NCBI RefSeq assembly: GCF_018362775.1
Contig: NZ_JAGYXY010000006.1
Location: forward strand, 79,106 to 143,105
Source of the DNA: Alistipes montrealensis
GTDB lineage: Bacteria; Bacteroidota; Bacteroidia; Bacteroidales; Rikenellaceae
Length of the DNA stretch: 64,000 nt
Direction of reading: 5' to 3'
Part shown: positions 32,956 through 40,980 of the stretch, one piece after another
How the letters are laid out: each line of letters starts with the position of its first letter
How positions within the stretch are numbered: the first letter of the stretch is position 1
Made by a program: the position numbers and the translations under genes
The notes under the pieces: generated by a model
What the model saw: only the letters and a program-made list of their open reading frames with translations
What the model was told of the DNA's origin: nothing
The model's database searches: none

Positions 32956-33065
32956 AGGTGAAAATTGGACACTTTCGCAGAACAGTAAGGAATTAAGGTG
33001 ATGCTCTCGCTGTTTTTCAGCGTGGGCATATTCTATTATTCTACTGTTCGGGTCGTCCAATACCT
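32956..33065 (+). ncRNA. Candidate structured RNA, 110-base rod
   Basis: Nested pairing runs through the whole element: AGGT/ACCT and ATTGGAC/GTCCAAT (32964-32970 with 33055-33061), an asymmetric internal loop, GAACAGTA/TACTGTTC (32980-32987 with 33042-33049), GAAT/ATTC, and a terminal 12-bp hairpin with one mismatch (33001-33012 with 33018-33029) closed by five T. It lies in a gene-free stretch downstream of a good promoter box. The shape (long rod with internal bubbles) recalls 6S-like RNAs or an unassigned Bacteroidales motif, but no sequence signature proves either. It could also be a cis-acting leader of the gene at 33138. Confidence 0.4.
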
Positions 33066-33137
33066 CACTTGTGGATATGGAATTTTGCCTGCGCCTTTTG
33101 TTTGCCGGGACGGAAACATCCTTTAAACAAAATAAAA

Positions 33138-34364
33138 ATGAAAACAGCAAAATTCTTCATGGCGTTCATCGCCACCGCGCTGCTCGCGTCGTGCAACGAC
33201 AAGGACAACGATTATTCGGGCGATTTCGGGCAGATCAAGGTCCCGGACACCCGGCAGTTGGAACAGACCGTCACGGCCGACGACACGCAGGTCGCCCAGG
33301 GCGTGACCTTCACCACCGAAGGGGCGTGGACCTCCTCGATTGCCGAAACCCGCGCCGAAGCCCCCGACTGGATCACGATCTCGCCCGACCACGGCGACGC
33401 CGCAGGCAGCTACACGATCAAAATCACCCTGGATTCCAACAGTTCGGAAGAAACCCGTACGGCAAAGATCGTCATCTCGTGCGGCACGTCGAAAATCGAA
33501 ATCAACGTTACGCAGGAAGGCACGGGCGAAAGCGGCGGCGGCGACGAACCGTCGGTCCGACAACCGAACGGCAGGCTGGCAAAGATAACACTCAAAACGA
33601 ACGGTAAGGCAGACGGCGTCATCACGATAGGCTACGACACAGAAGGGCGCATCGTCTCCTACAAGGACACCGATGCCGACGGATCGCCCTATTCGGAAGT
33701 CAGCATGGTCTACACCTCCAACTCCAAGATGCACCTGACACAGACCTATTACGACAAAGGAACTCCGGAAACATACGAAGTGGAGTGCACCGGAACATTC
33801 ACGTCCGGATTCTGCCGGATAGACTTCGCCACGGAGACGCGGCAGGGACAAACCCGGTATCTCGAATACACTTACGACAACAACGAATACCTGATCAAGG
33901 CGACGGAGCAGTACGGTTCTGAGTATGAGGCCATCACCCGATACGCTTACGAAGATACGGGTCTCCCCGGTGCGCAGAACCTCACGGGCATCACCTGGGG
34001 CATCGACTCACAAACGTTCCAGTACAACGAAAAAGACCCGCAAACCGACCGGACAAATGATACCAACACCCGGTTGTTCAGCACATTCAAAGGACAAATG
34101 ATCGCCCCGGAACTGTTGCTGATCGAAGAACCGAACGAATTGCTGGCACTGGGATTCAACGGCCGCCAAAGCCGGTTCATGCCCGGGCACGTGAAAAGCA
34201 GTTTCAGCGGAACCGAATACCGGCAGGAGGTCGCCTACAAATACACCGTCCCCGCCGACTGGAAGATCGGCGAGCAGATCGACGGCATGAGCATCATCGT
34301 AGAAACGCAGGAGGGCGGTTTCTCCACGACACAAGAAGCCGTGCTGACTTTCGACGGCATATAA
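33138..34364 (+). CDS. BACON-domain lipoprotein with DUF4595-like region
   Basis: This 408-aa surface lipoprotein begins MKTAKFFMAFIATALLASC (lipobox LASC). Residues about 35-130 form a BACON domain, an Ig-like fold common in Bacteroidetes glycan-handling and surface proteins, with APDWITISP and KIEINVTQEG as landmarks. From about 150 on, a beta-rich region (ITIGYDTEGRIVSYKDTD, LEYTYDNNEYLIKA, GITWGIDSQTFQYN) resembles DUF4595, whose role is unknown. The ATG at 33138 is preferred over upstream in-frame starts because of the signal peptide. A bidirectional terminator follows. Confidence 0.85.
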   Translation: MKTAKFFMAFIATALLASCNDKDNDYSGDFGQIKVPDTRQLEQTVTADDTQVAQGVTFTTEGAWTSSIAETRAEAPDWITISPDHGDAAGSYTIKITLDSNSSEETRTAKIVISCGTSKIEINVTQEGTGESGGGDEPSVRQPNGRLAKITLKTNGKADGVITIGYDTEGRIVSYKDTDADGSPYSEVSMVYTSNSKMHLTQTYYDKGTPETYEVECTGTFTSGFCRIDFATETRQGQTRYLEYTYDNNEYLIKATEQYGSEYEAITRYAYEDTGLPGAQNLTGITWGIDSQTFQYNEKDPQTDRTNDTNTRLFSTFKGQMIAPELLLIEEPNELLALGFNGRQSRFMPGHVKSSFSGTEYRQEVAYKYTVPADWKIGEQIDGMSIIVETQEGGFSTTQEAVLTFDGI

Positions 34365-34385
34365 AATCGCCCTGTAAACGACAAA

Positions 34386-34425
34386 ACGGACGGTTCCCTT
34401 CCCGGGAACCGTCCGTTTCTCTTTT
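34386..34425. terminator. Bidirectional terminator (BACON lipoprotein / radC)
   Basis: Perfect 13-bp stem ACGGACGGTTCCC/GGGAACCGTCCGT with a loop of 5, then TTCTCTTTTT on the plus side; on the minus strand it is followed by TTTTG. Confidence 0.88.
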
Positions 34426-34438
34426 TATCCGCACCGCT

Positions 34439-35074
34439 CTACCCCATCAGTCCTTCGCGCAGGAACGAAAAATCCCCATCGCGGGCGATAATGATGTGGT
34501 CCAGCAGCCGGATGTCGAACAAGGCTGCGGCGCGCGCAACCCGTTCGGTCAGGGCCTTATCCTGCCCGCTCGCCTCGGGAGTACCCGAAGGATGGTTGTG
34601 CACGAGGATAAGCTGCGTAGCGAGCAGTTCCAACGCCCGCTTAACGATCAGCCGGTGATCGACCACCGTACCCGTCACCCCGCCCTGGCTGATGCGGAGA
34701 CGCTCGATAACACGGTTCGACGACGTAAGGTAAACTACCCAGCACTCTTCGTAGGAAAGGCGTTCCAACTGCGGCCGGAACAGCCGCACGACATCGTCGC
34801 CCGTATTGATGAAGTCGGCCCCTGAAACTCCGGCAGCGGCAGCCCGCCGCCCGAATTCAGCCGCAGCCAGCAGCATCCGTGCGCGTTTCAGCCCCAATCC
34901 TCCGACCATGCGCAGGCGGGCTTCGGGCTGGTCGCCGATACGCGCCAGCGAACCGTCGTAGGCCGAAAGCACCACCTCGGCCAATTGGTCGTCCTCGGTG
35001 AGCAGGGTCAACAGTTCACGGTCGCTCAGGGCTTCCACGCCCCGGGCCGCCATTTTATCGGTGATATTATTCAT
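34439..35074 (-). CDS. radC: RadC family protein (JAB/MPN+ domain)
   Basis: This 211-aa protein has an N-terminal helix-hairpin-helix part (RMVGGLGLKRARMLLAAAEF) and a C-terminal JAMM-type metalloprotease fold with an intact metal motif, LVHNHPSGTPEASGQD (HxHPSG-x5-D). RadC proteins were once linked to DNA repair; the real substrate is unknown. I chose the ATG at 35074 (MNNITDK) over a TTG two codons earlier. It is on the same strand as, and 35 bases beyond, rnc. Confidence 0.92.
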   Translation of the reverse strand: MNNITDKMAARGVEALSDRELLTLLTEDDQLAEVVLSAYDGSLARIGDQPEARLRMVGGLGLKRARMLLAAAEFGRRAAAAGVSGADFINTGDDVVRLFRPQLERLSYEECWVVYLTSSNRVIERLRISQGGVTGTVVDHRLIVKRALELLATQLILVHNHPSGTPEASGQDKALTERVARAAALFDIRLLDHIIIARDGDFSFLREGLMG

Positions 35075-35109
35075 CGGCAAGACATTCTGCCCGGACTGCC
35101 CCGGACAAG

Positions 35110-35883
35110 CTATTGTGCGAGTTTATCGACTTTATCCAGCAGCGTGGCGCACTGTTCGTCGCTCATATACTGCGACACGGAGAATGCCGCACGTTGTTCG
35201 GCCTCTTTCTTCGAATCCCCGGCGCCGTGGCCCACCTCCATGCCGTCGACCAGCACCGTGCAGTAGAAAACCGGGTGGTTCGAGGCATACTCCTTGTCGT
35301 GCTCCGTACGGAATTCGATCCGATGGCGGTTCTTCTGGCTCCATTCGATCAGGCGGCTCTTGAAATCGTTCTCCGACTCGGTCAACTCTTCCAGGTCCAG
35401 ATGCCGGAAATAGATATTGTTGATCAGCAGCCGGTTGACGAATTCATAGCCCTGGTCGAGGTAAACAGCTCCCATCATCGCCTCGAAGGCGTCGCCGTAG
35501 ATATGCTTCTGGGCAATGCCCGTACCGCCGTTCGAAATCACATGGGCATCCAGCCCCAACTTCACGGCCAGCGCATTGAGCGACTGCCGCGATACGATTT
35601 TCGACCGCAACTGGGTCATAAAACCCTCGTCCCGGTCGGGATATTCGATAAAGAGGTAGTCCGAAGTCACGGCCTCGATCACAGCGTCGCCCAAATATTC
35701 CAGGCGTTCGTTGTTGATCGCACGGCCGTCCTCCAAAACTAAAGAAGCTGACTTGTGTATCAAAGCCAGCTTGTAAAGTTCGATGTTGTGCGGAATGAAC
35801 CCGAACAAATCATCGACAATTTTGTAATACTCCCGGTCTCGTCCGAAATTCCGTCGGAAAGGACGCAGCAAAAAGTCAATCAC
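35110..35883 (-). CDS. rnc: Ribonuclease III
   Basis: This 257-aa endonuclease cuts double-stranded RNA and matures rRNA. It has the RIBOc signature NERLEYLGDAVIEAV, the second acidic cluster GDAFEAMMGAVYLDQG, and a C-terminal dsRNA-binding domain (NDFKSRLIEWSQKNRH...GHGAGDSKKEAEQRAA). The start is a GTG at 35883, the only codon that gives the expected N-terminal lead (FLLRPFRRNFGRD). It follows fabF after 19 bases; the acpP-fabF-rnc order is widely conserved. Confidence 0.96.
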   Translation of the reverse strand: MIDFLLRPFRRNFGRDREYYKIVDDLFGFIPHNIELYKLALIHKSASLVLEDGRAINNERLEYLGDAVIEAVTSDYLFIEYPDRDEGFMTQLRSKIVSRQSLNALAVKLGLDAHVISNGGTGIAQKHIYGDAFEAMMGAVYLDQGYEFVNRLLINNIYFRHLDLEELTESENDFKSRLIEWSQKNRHRIEFRTEHDKEYASNHPVFYCTVLVDGMEVGHGAGDSKKEAEQRAAFSVSQYMSDEQCATLLDKVDKLAQ

Positions 35884-35902
35884 GGCGCGGACGTTACAGG
35901 TG

Positions 35903-37150
35903 TTAGAGTTTGCGGAAAATAACCGTCGAGTTGTGACCGCCGAATCCGAACGTATTGCTCAGCGCGCACTTCACGTCGCGCTTCTGCGCTACATTGAGCG
36001 TCAGGTTCAGTTTCGTGTCGATCTCGGGGTCGAGGTTCTCGCAGTTGATCGTGGGGGGCACTACGCCGTGCGTCATCGCGAAGATGCACGCCAGGGCTTC
36101 GACAGCACCGGCAGCACCCAGCAGGTGTCCCGTCATCGACTTGGTAGCAGAGATATTGACATTGTAAACATGGTCGCCCAAAACGCCGGCAACAGCCTTC
36201 AGCTCAGGACCATCGCCCGCAGGGGTCGAAGTTCCGTGCACATTCACATAATCGATATCCTCGGGTTTGATGCCCGCGTCCTTGATGGCGTCGCGCATCG
36301 CCTTCATAGCGCCCTTGCCCTCGGGGTGGGGAGCCGTGAAGTGGTAAGCGTCGGCCGAAGCGCCGCCGCCGATAACCTCGCAATAGATTTTCGCACCGCG
36401 AGCCTTGGCATGCTCGTACTCCTCCAGAATCAGCGCTCCGGCGCCCTCGCCCATCACGAAACCGTCGCGGTCCTTATCGAAAGGACGCGAAGCGTGCTGG
36501 GGATCGTCGTTGCGCGTCGAAAGCGCCTGCATGGAGTTGAATCCGCCGACCGAAGGTTCGTTGACCGCAGCCTCCGAACCGCCCGTAACCATAATATCGG
36601 CCTTGCCGTAGCGGATAGCCTCCATGGCGGCGGTGATGCCGTGGTTCGACGAAGCGCAGGCCGACACGGTGCAGTAGTTCGGTCCCATGAAGCCATACTT
36701 GATGGAGATGAAACCTGCTGCGATGTCGGAAATCATGCGGGGAATAAAAAACGGGCTAAACCGCGGGGTTCCATCCCCTGCGGCCCAGCCCAGACATTCA
36801 TCGAAGAAAGATTTGATTCCTCCGATGCCCGAACTCCAGATAACGCCTACCTGCTCCTTGTCGATCGTCTCGAGATCGAGAGCCGAATCTTCCACGGCCT
36901 GTGTGGCCGCGATCAGAGCGTACTGCGTGAAAAGGTCGTATTTTCGAACCTCCTTACGGTCGAAATACTGGTTCGGGTCGTAATTTTTTACTTCACAAGC
37001 GAACTTGGTCTTAAATTTTTCGGCATCGAAATGAGTAATGGGTGCGGCTCCGCTGACTCCCTTCTCCAGATTCGAAAAATACTCCTCTATATTATTACCG
37101 AGCGGGTTAATCGTACCGATGCCCGTAACAACTACTCTTCTTCCTGTCAT
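35903..37150 (-). CDS. fabF: 3-oxoacyl-ACP synthase II (FabF)
   Basis: This 415-aa enzyme condenses malonyl-ACP with acyl-ACP in fatty acid elongation. The Cys-His-His triad is present: C165 in SACASS, His in NVHGTSTPAGD, and His in SMTGHLLGAAGA. The N-terminal RRVVVTGIGTINPLG and the C-terminal NTFGFGGHNST are also standard. It follows acpP by 43 bases on the same strand and is followed by rnc. Confidence 0.97.
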   Translation of the reverse strand: MTGRRVVVTGIGTINPLGNNIEEYFSNLEKGVSGAAPITHFDAEKFKTKFACEVKNYDPNQYFDRKEVRKYDLFTQYALIAATQAVEDSALDLETIDKEQVGVIWSSGIGGIKSFFDECLGWAAGDGTPRFSPFFIPRMISDIAAGFISIKYGFMGPNYCTVSACASSNHGITAAMEAIRYGKADIMVTGGSEAAVNEPSVGGFNSMQALSTRNDDPQHASRPFDKDRDGFVMGEGAGALILEEYEHAKARGAKIYCEVIGGGASADAYHFTAPHPEGKGAMKAMRDAIKDAGIKPEDIDYVNVHGTSTPAGDGPELKAVAGVLGDHVYNVNISATKSMTGHLLGAAGAVEALACIFAMTHGVVPPTINCENLDPEIDTKLNLTLNVAQKRDVKCALSNTFGFGGHNSTVIFRKL

Positions 37151-37193
37151 AAATTTAAGGCTTTATTAGCCGTGAAACGTTGTTAAAAGAAAA

Positions 37194-37430
37194 TTATTTC
37201 TTGTGTTCCTCGATGTAGGTGATCGCGTCGCCGACGGTAGCGATCTTCTCAGCGTCCTCATCCGGGATCTGGATATCGAAAGCCTTCTCGAACTCCATGA
37301 TCAGCTCTACAGTGTCGAGCGAGTCTGCGCCCAGGTGGTTGGTGAAGCTTGCTTCGGGGACTACCTCCGACTCCTTAACACCCAGCTTGTCGACGATGAT
37401 CTCGACAACTTTTGATTGAACTTCTGACAT
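37194..37430 (-). CDS. acpP: Acyl carrier protein
   Basis: This 78-aa acidic four-helix protein carries acyl chains on a phosphopantetheine arm attached to S37 in [12 protein letters not shown]. Full length. It leads the acpP-fabF-rnc set, with a leader of about 65 bases and a TACTTTTG box that stands back to back with the pepE promoter. Confidence 0.98.
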   Translation of the reverse strand: MSEVQSKVVEIIVDKLGVKESEVVPEASFTNHLGADSLDTVELIMEFEKAFDIQIPDEDAEKIATVGDAITYIEEHKK

Positions 37431-37497
37431 AATTTTAATTTTTTAGTTAAACAATTATTTGGAAATAGTTCTTTTACATTTCCAGAGCAATTTTGCG

Positions 37498-37526
37498 CAA
37501 AAGTAACACTTTTTTTATTACTTTTG
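37498..37526. promoter_or_regulatory. Back-to-back acpP / pepE promoter boxes
   Basis: TACTTTTG occurs on the minus strand at 37498-37505 (for acpP) and on the plus strand at 37519-37526 (for pepE). Together they form a perfect 9-bp inverted repeat, CAAAAGTAA/TTACTTTTG, with 11 bases between. The two polymerase sites must overlap, so only one direction can be served at a time. Confidence 0.7.
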
Positions 37527-37608
37527 ACAAAACGGCGTGATTTTTTATTCACAACTTTTTCGACATTTAGCACAAAATTTAAATTAATACATTCAAAACC
37601 ATAGCCTT

Positions 37609-38310
37609 ATGAAATTGCTTCTGATCTCGAATTCTACCAATGCCGGCGAGGAATACCTGCGTTATCCGCTGCCTGAGATAGGGAATTTCCTCGGCGGGGT
37701 GCGGGAAATCGTCTTTGTTCCCTATGCCGCCGTCACGTTCTCCTATGCCGACTACGAGAAGAAGGTACAGGCGCGTTTCGCAGAACTGGGCATCCGCGTG
37801 CGTTCGGTACACCGGGCCAAAGACCCTGCTGCCCTGATCCGCGGGGCGGAGGCGATCTGCGTCGGAGGCGGCAATACGTTCGCGCTGGCCAAAAAGATGC
37901 AGCAGCAAGGGCTGATGACGGCTATCCTGCGCAAAATCAAGGCCGGAACGCCCTACGTAGGATGGTCGGCAGGCAGCAACGTCTGCTGCCCGACGATCTG
38001 CACAACAAATGACATGCCCATCGTGGAACCCGAATCGTTCAAGGCCATCGGAGCGGTCAAATTCCAGATCAATCCCCACTACCTCGACGCCAACCCCGAG
38101 GGACACGCCGGGGAGACCCGCGAGCAGCGCATTCTCGAATATATCGAGGCCAATCCGCGCCGTTGGGTGGCCGGCCTGCGCGAGGGGTGCATGCTGCGCT
38201 GCGAAAACGGGAAACTGGAGCTGATCGGCCGGCGTCCGATGCGGATGTTCCGCAAAGGTGTCGAAACGTTCGAGGTCGAACCGGGCGGCGACCTGTCGTT
38301 TCTGTTGTAA
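37609..38310 (+). CDS. pepE: Peptidase E (alpha-aspartyl dipeptidase, S51)
   Basis: This 233-aa cytoplasmic serine peptidase cleaves dipeptides with N-terminal Asp. The nucleophile lies in VGWSAGSNV, and the partner region is QINPHYLDANPEGHAGETREQRI, with the His characteristic of the family; EAICVGGGNTFALAKKM is a further landmark. Length matches E. coli PepE (229 aa). It starts 82 bases after its TACTTTTG box, divergent from acpP. tyrA follows after 24 bases. Confidence 0.95.
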   Translation: MKLLLISNSTNAGEEYLRYPLPEIGNFLGGVREIVFVPYAAVTFSYADYEKKVQARFAELGIRVRSVHRAKDPAALIRGAEAICVGGGNTFALAKKMQQQGLMTAILRKIKAGTPYVGWSAGSNVCCPTICTTNDMPIVEPESFKAIGAVKFQINPHYLDANPEGHAGETREQRILEYIEANPRRWVAGLREGCMLRCENGKLELIGRRPMRMFRKGVETFEVEPGGDLSFLL

Positions 38311-38334
38311 CGCTTTTTTATTATATAAATAGGT

Positions 38335-39177
38335 ATGAAAGTATTGATTGCGGGTCTGGGCCTCATCGGAGGCTCATTCGCTTTAGCCCTGCGCGACCAC
38401 GGCATCGCGGAGGAGATACTCGGGGTCGAAGGCTCTGAAGAACACGCCGCCGAAGCGTTGCAACTGGGCCTTGCGGACCGGATCGTGACGTTCGAAGAGG
38501 GCATCGCCGAAGCCGACCTCGTAGTGCTGGCAACCCCTGTCGACACCATTCCGCTGATGGCCGTCAAGGCGCTGAACCGCGTGAAAGACAACCAGGTCGT
38601 GATGGACATGGGTTCGATCAAGGGCGAGTTGTGCGAGGTGGTCTCGATGCATGCACGCCGCGGACGCTTCGTCGCCGCACACCCCATGTGGGGAACCGAA
38701 TACAGCGGACCGAAGGCCGCCCAGCGGGGCGCGTTCACGGGCCGCAGCGTCGTGCTGTGCGATACGGTGCGCAGCGACAAGGACGCCCTGGCCACGGTCG
38801 AAGGCATCTTCCGCACGCTGGGCAGTCCGGCCGTCTACATGGACCCCGAGGAACACGACCTGCATGCCGCTTACGTCTCGCACATCTCCCACGTCACCTC
38901 GTTCGCACTGGCGCTTACGGTGCTCGAAAAGGAGCGCGAGGAACGCCACATCTTCGACCTGGCGGGCGGCGGTTTCGAAAGCACGGTGCGCCTGGCCAAG
39001 AGTTCGGCGGCGACATGGGTTCCGATCCTGCTGCGCAACAAATACAACGTGTTGGACGTACTGCGCGAGCACATCCACCAGTTGCAGATCATGCGCCGGA
39101 TGCTCGAACGCGACGACGCCGAGGGGCTGAAAAACGCTATGGAGCGCGCCAACACCATCCAACGCATCATCCACTGA
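38335..39177 (+). CDS. tyrA: Prephenate dehydrogenase
   Basis: This 280-aa NAD-dependent enzyme decarboxylates prephenate on the route to tyrosine. It has the Rossmann loop GLGLIGGSFALAL (GxGxxG), the substrate-binding AAHPMWGTEYSGP region with the catalytic His, and HDLHAAYVSHISHVTSFAL. It is the mono-functional form: no chorismate mutase or ACT domain is fused. It uses chorismate made by the aroA-aroC genes 30 kb away. Its TGA overlaps the yraN start. Confidence 0.93.
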   Translation: MKVLIAGLGLIGGSFALALRDHGIAEEILGVEGSEEHAAEALQLGLADRIVTFEEGIAEADLVVLATPVDTIPLMAVKALNRVKDNQVVMDMGSIKGELCEVVSMHARRGRFVAAHPMWGTEYSGPKAAQRGAFTGRSVVLCDTVRSDKDALATVEGIFRTLGSPAVYMDPEEHDLHAAYVSHISHVTSFALALTVLEKEREERHIFDLAGGGFESTVRLAKSSAATWVPILLRNKYNVLDVLREHIHQLQIMRRMLERDDAEGLKNAMERANTIQRIIH

Positions 39178-39542
39178 TGACCGCGGCAGCCGAAACGGGC
39201 CGGGCCGGCGAGCGCGCCGCGGCGGAATACCTCCGCCGTGCAGGGTATGAAATCTGCGCCCTCAACTGGCGTCAGGGCCGTTACGAGCTGGACATCGTAG
39301 CCCGCAGGGAGGAGGTGCTGCACTTCGTGGAGGTCAAGACCCGGAGCACCGGATCGCTCACGCCGCCCGAAGCGGCAGCCACACAGCGCAAGTTCCGGGC
39401 CTTGTCCCGGGCTGCGGCCTGTTACCTGCGCGCAGTGGGCTGGGAAGGCGAAGTGCAGTTTGACCTGGCGGCCGCCGAAGCCGCTCCCGACGGTAGCGTA
39501 CGCGTGGAGTTGATTGAAAATGCGCTGGAATACAACTGGTAA
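39177..39542 (+). CDS. YraN/UPF0102 family putative endonuclease
   Basis: This 121-aa protein has the endonuclease-like core of the family: GRAGERAAAEYLRRAGYEI, NWRQGRYELDIVARRE and LHFVEVKTRSTGS, i.e. the E/D...D...ExK arrangement of the PD-(D/E)XK fold. Function in cells is not established. The ATG shares its A with the tyrA TGA. It ends 113 bases before waaA. Confidence 0.9.
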   Translation: MTAAAETGRAGERAAAEYLRRAGYEICALNWRQGRYELDIVARREEVLHFVEVKTRSTGSLTPPEAAATQRKFRALSRAAACYLRAVGWEGEVQFDLAAAEAAPDGSVRVELIENALEYNW

Positions 39543-39543
39543 T

Positions 39544-39574
39544 TTTGCAGTTCCGACAAATTGTACTATCTTTG
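39544..39574 (+). promoter_or_regulatory. waaA promoter (TTTG-N19-TATCTTTG)
   Basis: TTTG at 39544-39547 and TATCTTTG at 39567-39574, spacer exactly 19. The leader to the ATG is about 77 bases and includes a GC-rich inverted stretch (CCTGACGCTGGGTTAGCGGG). Confidence 0.8.
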
Positions 39575-39655
39575 CCGGACTGAAAAAGAACTGCCTGACG
39601 CTGGGTTAGCGGGCGCAGGCGTTAAAACTGAAAAACTCAACACCGTTAAATACCG

Positions 39656-40882
39656 ATGTGGTTCTATAATTTCGGTCTGATTCTTTACGTTTGGGCCATC
39701 CGTCTCGTGGCTCCGCGCCATCCGAAGGCCCGCCTCTGGATCGAAGGCCGCAAAGACCTCTTCCGCCGCATGCGCGAGGCTATCGATCCCTCGGACAGGA
39801 TCATCTGGATACACGTCGCATCGCTCGGGGAGTTCGAACAGGGCCGTCCCATCATCGAACAGCTCCGCAAGACGCACCCCGAATACAAAATCCTCCTGAC
39901 CTTCTTCTCGCCTTCGGGCTACGAGATCCGCAAGGATTACAAGGGCGTCGACTACATCTTCTACCTTCCGATCGACACGCCGCGCAACGCCCGTCGTTTC
40001 CTCGACGCCGCGCATCCCGAAATCGCGATCTTCGTCAAATACGAATACTGGCTCAACCTGCTCCGCGAACTGCGGCGCCGGAAAATCCGCACCTACGTCG
40101 TGTCGGCTATCTTCCGCCGCAACTCGGTCTTCTTCCGCCCCTACGGCGGCATGTGGCGGCAGGCGCTGGAGTCGTTCGACGTGATGTTCGTGCAGAACGA
40201 GGAGTCGAAGAAACTATTGGCGACACTGGGCTTCGACAACGTGCTGGTAGCCGGAGATACGCGTTTCGACCGCGTGGCGGAAATCGCCCGTGCGGCCAAG
40301 CACATCGACATTATCGACCGTTTCAAGGGCGACAGCCGCCTGTTCGTCGCCGGTTCGACCTGGGGACCCGACGAAGACCTGCTGATCCGGCTGATCAACG
40401 ACAACCCCGACGTAAAATTCGTCGTCGCACCCCACGAAATGGACGAATCCCGCATCGCACGGCTGATGAACGAAACCAAGGGCGGTGCACTTCGTTATAC
40501 GCAATGCACCCCCCGCACGACATACGGTTCGCGGCAACTGCTGATCCTCGACACGGTCGGCATTCTCGCCTCGGTCTACGGTTATGCGACGTGGAGCTAC
40601 ATCGGCGGCGGATTCGGCGTCGGCATCCACAACACGCTCGAAGCGGCAACGTTCGGGCTTCCGGTGGCCTTCGGCCCCAACTACCAGAAATTCAAGGAGG
40701 CCCGCGACCTGGTAACGCTCGGCGCAGCCCGTTCGGTGGCCGACTACGAACAACTGCGCGCATGGTTCGTTCCCCTGCGCGACAACGAGGAGTTCCTCCT
40801 GAAAACCAGCCGCATCGCCAAGGACTACACCACCCGCCATCAGGGAGCCACGGGAATCATCGTCAAGACGATCTTTCACTAA
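39656..40882 (+). CDS. waaA: 3-deoxy-D-manno-octulosonic acid (Kdo) transferase WaaA
   Basis: This 408-aa inner-membrane enzyme adds Kdo to lipid A. It has the N-terminal membrane anchor (WFYNFGLILYVWAIRLV), HVASLGEFEQGRPIIEQL (the catalytic Glu motif), FVKYEYWLNLL, AGDTRFDRVAEIA and FVAGSTWGPDEDLL; the second lobe holds APHEMDESRI and IGGGFGVGIHNTLEAATFGLPVAFGPNYQKF. All are standard for the family. It pairs functionally with lptB in LPS biogenesis. A strong bidirectional terminator follows. Confidence 0.96.
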   Translation: MWFYNFGLILYVWAIRLVAPRHPKARLWIEGRKDLFRRMREAIDPSDRIIWIHVASLGEFEQGRPIIEQLRKTHPEYKILLTFFSPSGYEIRKDYKGVDYIFYLPIDTPRNARRFLDAAHPEIAIFVKYEYWLNLLRELRRRKIRTYVVSAIFRRNSVFFRPYGGMWRQALESFDVMFVQNEESKKLLATLGFDNVLVAGDTRFDRVAEIARAAKHIDIIDRFKGDSRLFVAGSTWGPDEDLLIRLINDNPDVKFVVAPHEMDESRIARLMNETKGGALRYTQCTPRTTYGSRQLLILDTVGILASVYGYATWSYIGGGFGVGIHNTLEAATFGLPVAFGPNYQKFKEARDLVTLGAARSVADYEQLRAWFVPLRDNEEFLLKTSRIAKDYTTRHQGATGIIVKTIFH

Positions 40883-40901
40883 ACCCGAAAACCATATTCT
40901 G

Positions 40902-40930
40902 AAAAATCCCCTCTTCCGAGGGGATTTTTT
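40902..40930. terminator. Bidirectional terminator (waaA / phosphatase operon)
   Basis: AAAAATCCCCTC/GAGGGGATTTTT with a TTCC loop; symmetrical A and T runs allow use in both directions. Confidence 0.92.
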
Positions 40931-40980
40931 CGTTATCGAACAACCGGCAGATTAGGGAACGAAGGATAGTCCCCGCCCTG

